DNA from: Candidatus Poribacteria bacterium
GTDB lineage: Bacteria; Poribacteria; WGA-4E; JAJDTR01
Reading direction: 5' to 3'
Assembly (NCBI GenBank): GCA_022827055.1
Contig: JAJDTR010000069.1
Coordinates: forward strand, 1-51,325
Length of the DNA stretch: 51,325 nt
Shown here: positions 43,036 to 51,325 of the stretch, piece by piece
Numbering within the stretch: the stretch's first letter is position 1
Layout: each line of letters begins with the position of its first letter
Position numbers and translations under genes: made by a program
Notes under the pieces: model-generated
What the model was told of the DNA's origin: nothing
The model's input: only the letters and a program-made list of their open reading frames with translations
Database searches by the model: none

Positions 43036-43413
43036 TTAAATTGAGACATATTCGTGGTGACGGCGGTCCGGACGAATGTGTATTGCGTCATCGAAACCGC
43101 GTGTTACGCGACCGACGCGGGGCGTCACATTTGTCAGGCTCGGCTTCGCCCAGTCCGCGAGCTTGATATTCGATGTAGACACGCTGCCCTTGAATACGGC
43201 GTCTCCGGGGAAGCTGGGGAGGATTTATTGCTTTGGCGGATGCGCGTCGGAGTCTTTGTCTGCGTTCGGTTTCCCCAAAATTGAGATTTCCCTTGCGGGA
43301 TGCTCTTTACTCTCGCCTGTTGCGGGAAAAAGCATACCTGAAGGGGATTGCCATGTCAAATTAAAATACCACACGGGCAGAAGAAACGCATCTGATTGTA
43401 GGGGATGTCTCAT
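43036..43413 (-). pseudogene. Possible decayed coding remnant with one in-frame stop
   Basis: A minus-strand reading frame from about 43413 continues through a TAA at 43225-43227 to a TAA at 43036. The conceptual product contains GMLFPATGESKEHPA, GKPNADKDSDAHPP, then after the stop ILPSFPGDAVFKGSVSTSN and RGFDDAIHIRP. The composition is protein-like on both sides of the stop, but no family was recognised firmly (a weak resemblance to a cytochrome-c-like fragment is not enough). The rest of the 42985-43991 gap is repeats. Confidence 0.3.
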
Positions 43414-43434
43414 GACGGTGGAATGTGCGATTCA

Positions 43435-43539
43435 TGCTGGGTTTCACCCAGGTCTTAGCATGTCTAGGCAGAGCGGGCATTGGAAGACTCCTCTTAAGAT
43501 TAGGAATCATCAACGAATTCCGTTCATCCCAACCTACGA
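43435..43539 (+). repeat. GTTGGGTTTCAC element, copy 3
   Basis: Begins GCTGGGTTTCACCC and ends CATCCCAACCTAC. The preceding 45 bp (from GGGATGTCTCATGACGG) match the sequence before copy 2 at 31901, so the repeated region is about 150 bp. Confidence 0.7.
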
Positions 43540-43546
43540 CCCCTAA

Positions 43547-43733
43547 GCTTGACTTTGTACATTTGAGCCGTATAACAGACGGTGTCAATCAGACGTTTGA
43601 GAAAAGCAGGTGAGATTTTAACCATCTGGTCATTTTGGGTTGACCTGTGAAAAAATCGCTGACGGATTCCAAATACTATGCAGATAATGTGTTGCGTATC
43701 GCCCGAATCTTGTTACTGCACGGCGGGGCAAGA
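43547..43733 (+). mobile_element. MITE-B, left part, broken at its hairpin
   Basis: Left end GCTTGACTTTGTACATTTG, preceded by TAA. It follows 41765-41984 closely up to CGGCGGGGCAAGA, where CTATCGC units begin instead of the right hairpin arm. Confidence 0.75.
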
Positions 43734-43966
43734 AGATTTCTATCGCCCTCACTATTCATTCGGTTGATGGATCTCTATGGGATTTCTATCGCGTTCCCTA
43801 TCCGGTCACTTGATCACTCGCTATTCGCTCGCTTGATCTATCCGCTCAGTTGATCCCACGCTGGGGCTTTGGTTTAGTGTGGCTTGGCTTGCTATATACC
43901 TTTCGCGCCGCTGGCGCTCTCAAAGGCTGGGGGATTCCTATCGCGCTCCTTATTCAGTCGCTTGAT
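43733..43966 (+). repeat. CTATCGC unit arrays, one inside a GGTGCGC-like hairpin
   Basis: Units 43733-43854 follow the broken MITE-B hairpin and end at an ACGCTGGGGCT segment like that in MITE-A. A further unit at 43931-43966 is set between AAAGGCTGG and CCCACCCTACAAA. These precede the 3' end of the minus-strand MFS gene. Confidence 0.75.
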
Positions 43967-43991
43967 CCCACCCTACAAACTTAAGGTAAAG

Positions 43992-45395
43992 CTAAATGCT
44001 GCCTTCGTCCTCGTAAACGTCTTCATCCAGCCGTCTCGTGACCATTAGTGCCAAGACGCCACAAGCGACGGACATGAGGAATAATCCGCCGTAATTCACG
44101 ATGTTAACCAGCACCCCTCCGAGAAGAGGAGCAAAACTCATCGGGAACAGGAGAGTGTTCATGAACCCGAGATAGGTTGGGCGGCTCAGAGGCGGGGCGA
44201 TGTTGAGCAGATATGCCATGAATCCGACCCACATGCCGCTTACGGCGGCTCCCTCCGCCGAGAACACGAGATAATAACATGGTGTTTTCCACGCGAGCGG
44301 CAGGAATCGCACCAGGAGCGCAAATAGAGGCGGCAACATCAAAATTGCCGAGGTCATTAACAACACCCATCTGACGCCGTGATGTTTCCCGACATGCGCC
44401 CACCAAATATTTGAGACCACGCCGGTGAGCGCCATTGTAATGAAGAAGGAGCCGATTGTTGCCTCTGAAATGCCCAACTTCTGCATGGCGAAGGGAACAA
44501 AGAACGGGGTTGACATTCCGGCGGAGTGATGGCAGATTCGGAGGAACAGAAGCCGCCGGTAATTCGCATCTATGCGGAGGAAATAGGGGCCACGCTTGAG
44601 GTGTTGCCGTATCGGCTGACGCGATGCTTGAACGGGGCCGACAGGTTCGCGGATCCTGAGAAAGAAGGTCACCGACAGGCTGAAGGTGACGACCGCGCAG
44701 ATAAACAGGATACAGTAGGTGTAGGGAAACGACAGTTCGGAGCTCAGTCCCAGCACCGAGAAAACAAAGAAATTTAAGAGTGACTTAAAAAACCGGGTAA
44801 CGACGCCGAAAGGACCGATGAACTCCGATTCTTTGCCTAACACCGCACGAATGAAGAATCCGATGAGGACGCCACACAAGCCGCCATAGAATTGGCGTAG
44901 GCTGAAATACTGGGTTCTGCGACGCGGGCTGAAAGCCTTCGAGATGATGTCCATATAGGGAATCGTCGAGACACCCATCGCCGAAGCGGCAATGAAATAA
45001 AACATCAGGAAACAGATGGCAAGCGTAACCGGTCGTTTGGCACCGATGAAGATTACAGATAAGCAAATAGCCACCCACATCGTGATGCGGACGGCCATCC
45101 CCATGGCGTAGAACTTCATTTTTCGCGGACGGTGCTCAAGTAGATTGGACATCAGAAGTTGCGGCCACATCCAACCGGCGGGTTGCAGGGAACCCGTTAG
45201 TCCGACGAGAATCTTTGATTGGGTGAGAGTATGAACAAAGGCGGGGAGAATTGTCGCGGCATCAACCAAGGCAAAACTCATTCGCATGAATGTGCCTTGC
45301 AGCATGGCAAGTCTAAAGTTACGATCACGCTCGCGTTTTCTTTCCTCTATATTTTGTGAGTCTGAATCGGGAGTGTCGGTTGAGGCGGTCCGCAT
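43992..45395 (-). CDS. MFS transporter
   Basis: A 467-residue polytopic protein with about twelve hydrophobic segments, in two halves joined by a charged loop near RIREPVGPVQASRQPIRQHL. MSFALVDAATILPAFVHTLT and STIPYMDIISKAFSPRRRTQ in the first half recall the MFS segment 2-3 and 4-5 loops. The substrate is not readable. It is transcribed divergently from the TIM-barrel gene at 45722. The 326-bp gap between them probably carries both promoters but shows no clear operator. Confidence 0.85.
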   Translation of the reverse strand: MRTASTDTPDSDSQNIEERKRERDRNFRLAMLQGTFMRMSFALVDAATILPAFVHTLTQSKILVGLTGSLQPAGWMWPQLLMSNLLEHRPRKMKFYAMGMAVRITMWVAICLSVIFIGAKRPVTLAICFLMFYFIAASAMGVSTIPYMDIISKAFSPRRRTQYFSLRQFYGGLCGVLIGFFIRAVLGKESEFIGPFGVVTRFFKSLLNFFVFSVLGLSSELSFPYTYCILFICAVVTFSLSVTFFLRIREPVGPVQASRQPIRQHLKRGPYFLRIDANYRRLLFLRICHHSAGMSTPFFVPFAMQKLGISEATIGSFFITMALTGVVSNIWWAHVGKHHGVRWVLLMTSAILMLPPLFALLVRFLPLAWKTPCYYLVFSAEGAAVSGMWVGFMAYLLNIAPPLSRPTYLGFMNTLLFPMSFAPLLGGVLVNIVNYGGLFLMSVACGVLALMVTRRLDEDVYEDEGSI

Positions 45396-45721
45396 AGGAC
45401 TGAGGTTGTTCCTTGAGCGTTTGTTCGGGAGATGGCTGCAATCGGCTGAAGTAAGCTGTTTCGGTTAAGGCGGTACGTTTCGACGGATGAGCAAGCCGTT
45501 TTTCCGCGCAGTGATGCCTTGATTGACGGGGTAATCTGTGCGATGAATCCGGGTACACGCAACGGCGCAAGGTTAGGAAAAGGCTGTTTACAGTTTCGTC
45601 GAGTGTGTGCTAAAATGGCATATTAAGCATACAGGATTATGGCGATAAAATCCAGAAGAAATCCAATCTTTTTTTGACTACAGTGCAATCGTTTTGTCCC
45701 CGATCGTGGAGGAGATAGTTC

Positions 45722-46561
45722 ATGAGACTTGGCGGACCAGTTTTCGTTGACACCGATGACCCGGCGGCGTTAGCAAGAGCCCATACCGCAGAGGGTTTTC
45801 GGGCTGCCTATTGCCCACGGGTTACCTCGCAGGAGCCGGAGCGCATGCGGGAAATCGAGCGTGCCTTTGACGCGGAGGGAGTCGTGATTGCGGAAGTCGG
45901 GGGCGCATGGGGAAACATGATTGCCCCGGACTTGGAGAAACGGGGTGCACAAATAGACATAGTTTGCGACCGGCTTGCGGTAGCGGATGAAGTAGGTGCG
46001 CTGGGCTGCGTGAACTATTCGGGCACGTACGATCCAGCCTCTTCGACCGCTCCTCACCCCAAGAATCTAACGGACGAATGTTTTGATCTGATCGTGGAAG
46101 TCGTCCGGCGGATTCTGGATACGGTGAAGCCGAAGCGTGCGAGTTTTTTGTTAGAGATGATGCCATCGGTCTTTCCGGACAGCGCCGATTCCTACGCGGC
46201 ACTGCTTAAGGCGGTTGACCGCCCATCGTTTCGGGTGCACTTAGACCCTGTCAATATCATTACCTCGCCGCGGCGGTTTTTCAATAACAGGAACGTAATC
46301 AAGGAGTGTTTCGAGAAACTTGGTCACGCTATCGTCAGTTGCCACGGCAAGGACATCGTCATGTATCCGACCTTCACGGTGGAGATACAGGAGTGCCGCC
46401 CGGGGACGGGCAGCTTGGACTACCGCACCTACCTCACGGAGTTGAACCGCCTGCCCGGGGATGTGCCGATGATGATGGAGCACCTGTCCGGGAAAGAGGA
46501 GTATGATTTGGCGAAGGGTTATATCACCGGCGTAGCGAATGAGATCGGTTTGTCGTTCTGA
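45722..46561 (+). CDS. Sugar phosphate isomerase/epimerase-like TIM-barrel protein
   Basis: A 279-residue protein of the xylose-isomerase-like TIM-barrel superfamily (AP_endonuc_2). Barrel-strand metal-site segments are visible: VVIAEVGGAWGNM, FLLEMMPSVFPDS (Glu ligand), FRVHLDPVNIIT (His/Asp), AIVSCHGKDIVM (His) and VPMMMEHL (Glu). GGAGGAG lies 7 nt before the ATG, a strong start. It probably acts on a sugar or polyol; the substrate is unknown. The divergent MFS gene may supply its substrate (inference). Confidence 0.87.
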   Translation: MRLGGPVFVDTDDPAALARAHTAEGFRAAYCPRVTSQEPERMREIERAFDAEGVVIAEVGGAWGNMIAPDLEKRGAQIDIVCDRLAVADEVGALGCVNYSGTYDPASSTAPHPKNLTDECFDLIVEVVRRILDTVKPKRASFLLEMMPSVFPDSADSYAALLKAVDRPSFRVHLDPVNIITSPRRFFNNRNVIKECFEKLGHAIVSCHGKDIVMYPTFTVEIQECRPGTGSLDYRTYLTELNRLPGDVPMMMEHLSGKEEYDLAKGYITGVANEIGLSF

Positions 46562-46663
46562 GATGTGTGCGATTCGGGGTTGTTTGGAGGTTTAACCTCT
46601 TCATTCGATCGGCTAATCGCTGCTTGCCCAATCGGTGAATCGCCGCAGGCACATCCAAAGGCT

Positions 46664-46685
46664 GGTGCGCAGTGCGCACCCTACA
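46664..46685. repeat. Hairpin repeat GGTGCGC/GCGCACC-CTACA
   Basis: The reference intact form: 7-bp stem, loop AGT, tail CTACA. It lies between the isomerase-like gene and the first DUF5916 gene. Confidence 0.88.
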
Positions 46686-46766
46686 GATGAGCCGAGATGC
46701 ATACGTCTAGCATGATGATTGAAGATTGTTTTACACCACTAGCGGACGCACCGTGATAAGAGAAAA

Positions 46767-48944
46767 ATGGATTGGAAAGTTAGGATTTTCCTGCTTTTGC
46801 TGGCAGTTGGCGTGCTCTCTTCTCCTAGCGCGGCGAGTGAAGGGTCGATACAACATCGCGTCTCCCCTCACCGAATTTCCGAGGAAATCAAGGTTGATGG
46901 AGTTTTCGATGAGCCCGCTTGGCACAGCGTGGAGCCGATACGCCAGTTGCTGCAGATACAGCCGAATCAAGGTGCGCCGATGACGCAGCCGAGCGAGGTT
47001 CGCATTCTCTATGATGAGAAAAACCTTTACTTCGGTTTCACCTTTTTCGACGCGGAGATGGAGAGGCTGGTTGCAAACGAGATGCGCCGGGATTCCGAGG
47101 GGCTGAGGTCAAATGACTACGGTTATCTGCTGTTGGATACGTACAATGATCGGCGCAATGCAGTATTCTTCCGTTTCAACCCGCTGGGCGGGATGGAAGA
47201 TACGGCGGTGTCGAACAGCGGGGACAGCCTGAACAGCAACTGGGATATTGTATGGGAGTGCCGCGCGAGAATCAACCCGGACCATTGGACGACGGAGATT
47301 GCCATACCGTTCAGTCAACTCCGCTTCGAGAAGAGCAATGTGATGACCTGGGGGATAAACTTTGGTCGAGAAATTGCGCGAACCCAAGAGATCGGAGCGT
47401 GGATTCCGGCGCCCAAAACATACGGTCCCCTTGGGAAATACCGCACCGTCTACTTTGGCAGTCTCACGGGATTGGAAGGCATTTCTCCTTCACGGAATCT
47501 GGAACTGCTTCCTTATGTGTCGCCGGGCGGCAGTCGTGTAGCGGCAGAAGAACAGACCGATGCCGTGTTCGAGGCAGGATTGGACCTCAAGTACGGAATT
47601 ACCTCGAATCTCACGGCAGACCTCACGCTGAACACCGACTTCGCGCAAGTTGAAGCCGACGAAGAGCAGGTGAACCTCACGCGTTTCGATCTGTTTTTCC
47701 CGGAGCAACGCCCCTTCTTTCTTGAGGGCGCCAGCATTTTTGATGTGGGTGTCCCACGCCCGAGTTTCCGCAGACCTCCGCCGTTGCTGTTGTTCTACAG
47801 CCGACGCATCGGTCTGGCAGAGGAGCGGGCGATTCCGATTGTCGCGGGCGGCAAGATAACGGGGAAGGTTGGACGATACGGTGTCGGTGTACTTGACGTG
47901 TTCACGAATGAATTCCAAGATGAGGAGGTGGCGGAACCTCGGACAAATTACTCCGTGGTGCGCCTGACGAGGGATGTCTTCGCCGGGTCGTCCGTCGGTG
48001 TCATCGCCATCAACAGGCAGAATGCCGACGCTTATAATCGCACGGCGGGGCTTGATTTTTCCTATCGACCGCGGAAAGACCTTGATGTCCGTGGGCTTTG
48101 GGCGCGCACGCTTGACGACGGGGTCTCGGAACAGAACGACGCCTTCTATTTGGGCGGCGATTGGCGCAGCAATCGTTTTCAGGTGGACGGCTCATACACC
48201 GACATCGGAAAGCAGTTCAATCCCGAAGTCGGCTTTATCCGGCGCGGAGGCGTTCGACATGTTCGCGGCGAAGCGCAGTATACCCCTTGGCCGCGGGCGA
48301 TCGGGATACGCCAGATTGAAATAGGGCCCGAGGTTGAATTTGTGTTGAACCACGACAATGAGCTGGAAACTCGAGAGCTTGTCTTCGCAAACCAGTTCGA
48401 CCTTGAGAGCGGGGATTGGATTGGAGTCGAAGCCAGGCATACGACGGAGTATCTGACGGAGGATTTTCAAATTCAGGACGCTGTCATTCCGGTCGGCGAC
48501 TACGACTTTACTTGGTTTCAAGCGTCAATTCATAGCAGCAGCAGTCGCAAGGTATTCGGCGATCTGCGCGTGGAGTTCGGGGAGTTCTATCACGGTACGA
48601 GACGCGGTATCGGCGTGGACGCAATCATCAAACCGAACGCGCGGCTGAGCGTGCAACCGTTAGTCGAGTTTAATCGTGTCGCGCTTCCGTCGGAGACGTT
48701 CAACGCCAGCATATTTGCGGGACGAGTGAGTTATTCCTTCTCGACGACGCTCTTTACCAAGCTGTTTGCACAGTGGAGCAGCGATAGAGAGGCGGCTACG
48801 GCAAATTTCCTGATAAACTATATCTATCGACCGGGCAGCGATTTCTACTTGGTCGTCAACCAGACGTATGACACTGAAGGCGAAAGCATCGATCTCCGGG
48901 ACTGGACGATTATCGGGAAAATGACGTATTGGTGGGTGCCGTGA
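46767..48944 (+). CDS. CBM9-like plus DUF5916 outer-membrane protein (first of tandem pair)
   Basis: A 725-residue exported protein. A signal peptide (VRIFLLLLAVGVLSSPSAAS, about 4-23) precedes a CBM9-like/DOMON-type domain (about 40-230: IKVDGVFDEPAWHSV, VRILYDEKNLYFGFTFFDAE, WTTEIAIPFSQLRF). The rest matches DUF5916, with DLTLNTDFAQVEADEEQVNL, RFDLFFPEQRPFFLEGASIF and alternating beta-strand patterns to a C-terminal aromatic residue near the end (YWWVP), suggesting an outer-membrane barrel. Function unknown; family members are thought to act at the cell surface. A second paralogue follows 261 bp downstream. Confidence 0.9.
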   Translation: MDWKVRIFLLLLAVGVLSSPSAASEGSIQHRVSPHRISEEIKVDGVFDEPAWHSVEPIRQLLQIQPNQGAPMTQPSEVRILYDEKNLYFGFTFFDAEMERLVANEMRRDSEGLRSNDYGYLLLDTYNDRRNAVFFRFNPLGGMEDTAVSNSGDSLNSNWDIVWECRARINPDHWTTEIAIPFSQLRFEKSNVMTWGINFGREIARTQEIGAWIPAPKTYGPLGKYRTVYFGSLTGLEGISPSRNLELLPYVSPGGSRVAAEEQTDAVFEAGLDLKYGITSNLTADLTLNTDFAQVEADEEQVNLTRFDLFFPEQRPFFLEGASIFDVGVPRPSFRRPPPLLLFYSRRIGLAEERAIPIVAGGKITGKVGRYGVGVLDVFTNEFQDEEVAEPRTNYSVVRLTRDVFAGSSVGVIAINRQNADAYNRTAGLDFSYRPRKDLDVRGLWARTLDDGVSEQNDAFYLGGDWRSNRFQVDGSYTDIGKQFNPEVGFIRRGGVRHVRGEAQYTPWPRAIGIRQIEIGPEVEFVLNHDNELETRELVFANQFDLESGDWIGVEARHTTEYLTEDFQIQDAVIPVGDYDFTWFQASIHSSSSRKVFGDLRVEFGEFYHGTRRGIGVDAIIKPNARLSVQPLVEFNRVALPSETFNASIFAGRVSYSFSTTLFTKLFAQWSSDREAATANFLINYIYRPGSDFYLVVNQTYDTEGESIDLRDWTIIGKMTYWWVP

Positions 48945-49058
48945 ACGTGTTTGTCACGACGCTATAATATTCATATGCGTCGAATACGAGGATCGAGAAG
49001 AGAGTCTTACGTGGCGCGGAGAAAACAACCAGGATTCCGCGAAACGATTCTAGGGTAA

Positions 49059-49117
49059 GGGATCTCTATCGCCCTCGCTATTCACTCGGTTGATCGGTCA
49101 TAATTCATTCGCTTGGT
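49059..49117 (+). repeat. CTATCGC unit and hairpin remnant
   Basis: One full unit (GGATCTCTATCGC to CGGTTGAT) and a partial TTCATTCGCTTGG, followed by CGCAGTGCGCACCCTA, the right part of a GGTGCGC hairpin. It lies in the 48945-49205 gap. Confidence 0.75.
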
Positions 49118-49205
49118 CGCAGTGCGCACCCTAACGGACGGTTTTCGGTAGCACGTCATGCCCAATCCTAGAGTAGGTACGCATTGATGAGAAAAGATAG
49201 ATTAG

Positions 49206-51325
49206 ATGGTCCGAAAACTCCTGATTTTATTTGTGGCTGTCGTGCTGTTGTCTCCTTTCGCAGCGAGTGCGAGGCCGATGGATCATCACGTTTCACCGCA
49301 TCGGATTTCTGAGAATATCAAGGTTGACGGAATCTTCGCCGAGTCTGCCTGGCAGAACGCGCAGACGATCCGCAATTTTTTTCAGATACAACCGAACGAA
49401 GGGGCGCCGATGACGCAGCCGAGCGAAGTGCGAATCCTCTATGATGAGAAGAATCTCTACTTCGGTTTCACGTTTTTCGACGCTGAGATGGATAAACTGG
49501 TTGCCAACGTAATGCGCCGGGATTCCTTGGGACTGTCATCCAATGATTACGGGTTTGTGATATTGGATACGTATAATGACCGGCGCAACGCAGTTTTCTT
49601 CCGATTTAATCCGTTGGGTGGGGTGGAGGACACGGCGGTCTCGAACAGCGGAGACAATCTGAACTCGAATTGGGACATCGTATGGAAATGCCGCGCAAGA
49701 ATCAACTCGGACCATTGGACGGCGGAGCTTGCCATACCGTTCAGTCAACTCCGCTTCGAGAAGAGCAAGACAATTACTTGGGGGATAAACTTCGGGCGGG
49801 GGATTGCGCGCAACCAAGAGATCGGGGCATGGAAACCGGCGCCCAAGACATACGGTCCTATGGGGCAGTACCGCACCGCCTACTTTGGCAGTCTTACGGG
49901 ATTGAAGGGTGTCTCCCCATCACGCAATTTGGAAATTCTGCCTTATGTTTTAGCTGGCGGCAGCCGAGGAGCGGAGGTGGAGGAGACTAAGTCGGTGCTT
50001 GATGCAGGCTTGGATTTAAAATACGGCATCACGCCAAATCTTACGGCGGATCTTACGTTTAACACCGACTTCGCGCAAGTTGAAGCCGACTCGGAGCAAG
50101 TCAATCTAACTCGCTTTGATCTGTTTTTCCCGGAGCAACGACCCTTCTTTCTTGAAGGCGCCAGCATCTTTGATGTGGGTATCCCGCGACCTAACTTTTT
50201 CACTCCCCCGCCGTTGCTGTTATTCTATAGCCGCCGCATCGGTCTGGCGGAAGACCGTGCGGTGCCCATTATCGCGGGCGGCAAAATAACCGGAAAAGTT
50301 GGTCCCTACGGGGTCGGTGTGCTTGATGTGTTTACGGATGCATTGCAAGAGGACGAGGTGACGGAACCCCACACAAATTACTCCGTGCTGCGCCTAACGA
50401 GGGATGTCTTCGCCGAGTCGTCCATTGGCGCAATCGCCATCAACAAGCAGAGCGCCGATGCCTACAATCGCACGGCGGGACTTGACTTTTCCTATCGGCC
50501 TCGGGAAAACCTCACGGTCCGAGGATTGTGGTCGCGCACGTTTGACCATGTAACTCCCGAACAGGATGACACCTTCTACCTGGGCAGTGAATGGCGTACC
50601 AGTCGTTTTCAGGCGGCGGGGTCGTATACTGACATCGGAGAGCAATTCGATCCTAAAGTCGGATTCGTTTTTCGCACAGGGGCTCGTCAGATCCGCGGCA
50701 GGGCGCGGTATACGCCTTGGCCGGAGGCGTTCGGGATACGCCAGCTAAGAACCGGTCCCACGGTTGAATTGGTGCTGGACCGAGACAATGAACTTGAAAC
50801 TCGAAACGTTACCTACGACGGCGAACTCGAGCTTCGGAGCGGGGATTGGATAGGTTTCCACGCCACGCATACAACGGAGCATCTCGACGAAGCGTTTGAA
50901 ATAGAGGACGCTGTCGTCCCAAGCGGCGAACACGAGTTTACCCGGTTTGGTGCATACTATTTCGGGGATAGTAGTCGAAGGGTTTTCAGTATACTGGGTA
51001 TGGACTTTGGAGATTTTTACCACGGTACGAAACGCGGAATCAACGCGGAAGCGGTTTTGAAACCGAGCGCGCGGCTGAGTATCCATCCTAGGCTAGCGTT
51101 GAATCGTATCAGCTTTCCGTCGGGTGTATTCAATGCCAGCGTTCTTTCCGGGAGGATAAGTTATTCGTTCTCGACAGCGCTGTATACAAAGTTGTTTGCG
51201 CAGTGGAGCAGCGGCAATGACGCCGTTTCCGCCAACTTCCTGATAAACTATATCTTCCGACCGGGCAGCGATTTCTACTTGGTCGTCAACCAGACGTATG
51301 ACACTGAAGGCGAAGGCATCGATCT
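49206..51325 (+). CDS. CBM9-like plus DUF5916 outer-membrane protein (second of tandem pair, truncated by window end)
   Basis: The reading frame is open from ATG 49206 to the window edge, about 706 residues, and stops short of the first copy's end by only about 16 residues. The signal peptide (KLLILFVAVVLLSPFAASA) differs from that of the first copy, but the mature parts are highly alike: IKVDGIFAESAW, DLTFNTDFAQVEADSEQVNL, RFDLFFPEQRPFFLEGASIF. Divergence is concentrated in the region about residues 430-620. The stop codon is outside the window. The pair looks like a tandem duplication. Confidence 0.9.
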   Translation, partial: MVRKLLILFVAVVLLSPFAASARPMDHHVSPHRISENIKVDGIFAESAWQNAQTIRNFFQIQPNEGAPMTQPSEVRILYDEKNLYFGFTFFDAEMDKLVANVMRRDSLGLSSNDYGFVILDTYNDRRNAVFFRFNPLGGVEDTAVSNSGDNLNSNWDIVWKCRARINSDHWTAELAIPFSQLRFEKSKTITWGINFGRGIARNQEIGAWKPAPKTYGPMGQYRTAYFGSLTGLKGVSPSRNLEILPYVLAGGSRGAEVEETKSVLDAGLDLKYGITPNLTADLTFNTDFAQVEADSEQVNLTRFDLFFPEQRPFFLEGASIFDVGIPRPNFFTPPPLLLFYSRRIGLAEDRAVPIIAGGKITGKVGPYGVGVLDVFTDALQEDEVTEPHTNYSVLRLTRDVFAESSIGAIAINKQSADAYNRTAGLDFSYRPRENLTVRGLWSRTFDHVTPEQDDTFYLGSEWRTSRFQAAGSYTDIGEQFDPKVGFVFRTGARQIRGRARYTPWPEAFGIRQLRTGPTVELVLDRDNELETRNVTYDGELELRSGDWIGFHATHTTEHLDEAFEIEDAVVPSGEHEFTRFGAYYFGDSSRRVFSILGMDFGDFYHGTKRGINAEAVLKPSARLSIHPRLALNRISFPSGVFNASVLSGRISYSFSTALYTKLFAQWSSGNDAVSANFLINYIFRPGSDFYLVVNQTYDTEGEGID

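Overview
The window looks like a chromosomal contig from Candidatus Poribacteria or a close relative. This is an inference from gene content: phytanoyl-CoA dioxygenase and enolase-superfamily enzymes, sugar-isomerase-like TIM barrels, DUF5916 outer-membrane proteins, internalin-like LRRs, and sigma factors fused to carboxypeptidase-regulatory repeats. GC content is moderate. Intergenic DNA is very rich in hairpins, MITE-like elements and one unusual polar repeat. No rRNA, tRNA or CRISPR array was recognised.

Layout. 1-1600: an IS110-type transposase with a structured, possibly bridge-RNA-bearing 5' flank. 1592-12981: three giant paralogues. Two are ECF-type sigma factors fused in frame to a membrane anchor, a string of CarboxypepD_reg-like modules and a C-terminal redoxin fold without CxxC. 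The third has lost its sigma part exactly at a MITE end. A secreted LamG-like protein lies between the second and third. 13027-13533: tandem 194-bp repeats, then an alpha-carbonic anhydrase. 14326-23495, minus strand: metabolic and housekeeping genes (kinase-like protein, PhyH dioxygenase, AlkD-like glycosylase, GlpD coupled to a DegT aminotransferase, ADP-ribosylglycohydrolase, signal peptidase I).

23844-28613, minus strand, is the most interesting block. In transcription order it holds a DndC/SspD/BrxP-like PAPS-reductase-family protein, an SBD-HNH nuclease of the phosphorothioate-dependent type, a prokaryotic Argonaute whose PIWI domain lacks the usual catalytic Asp, and a two-TM protein abutting the Argonaute stop codon. 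Further along (35324-36698) are a DUF4007 gene and a RelE/HigB-like toxin-antitoxin pair. I read 23.8-36.7 kb as a defence island interrupted by an LRR protein, a Gfo/Idh/MocA oxidoreductase and an enolase-superfamily dehydratase.

37.5-40.3 kb encodes a partner-switching module (RsbW-like kinase, STAS antagonist, GAF-GAF-SpoIIE phosphatase). 40.4-46.6 kb carries DUF309, a coiled-coil membrane protein, a 3-hydroxyisobutyrate-dehydrogenase-like enzyme, an MFS transporter and a TIM-barrel isomerase. 46.8 kb to the end holds two tandem CBM9-like/DUF5916 genes, the second cut by the window edge.

The intergenic DNA has its own logic. Several hairpin families with different arms all end in CCTAC(A). 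Two MITE families carry terminal inverted repeats and 3-bp TNA target duplications. A roughly 34-bp unit (starting GATYTCTATCGC, ending TTGAT) occurs about 25-30 times. I saw it only on the + strand, and many copies sit inside the hairpins just before the CCTACA end. All similarity statements come from reading the sequence by eye; no search was run.
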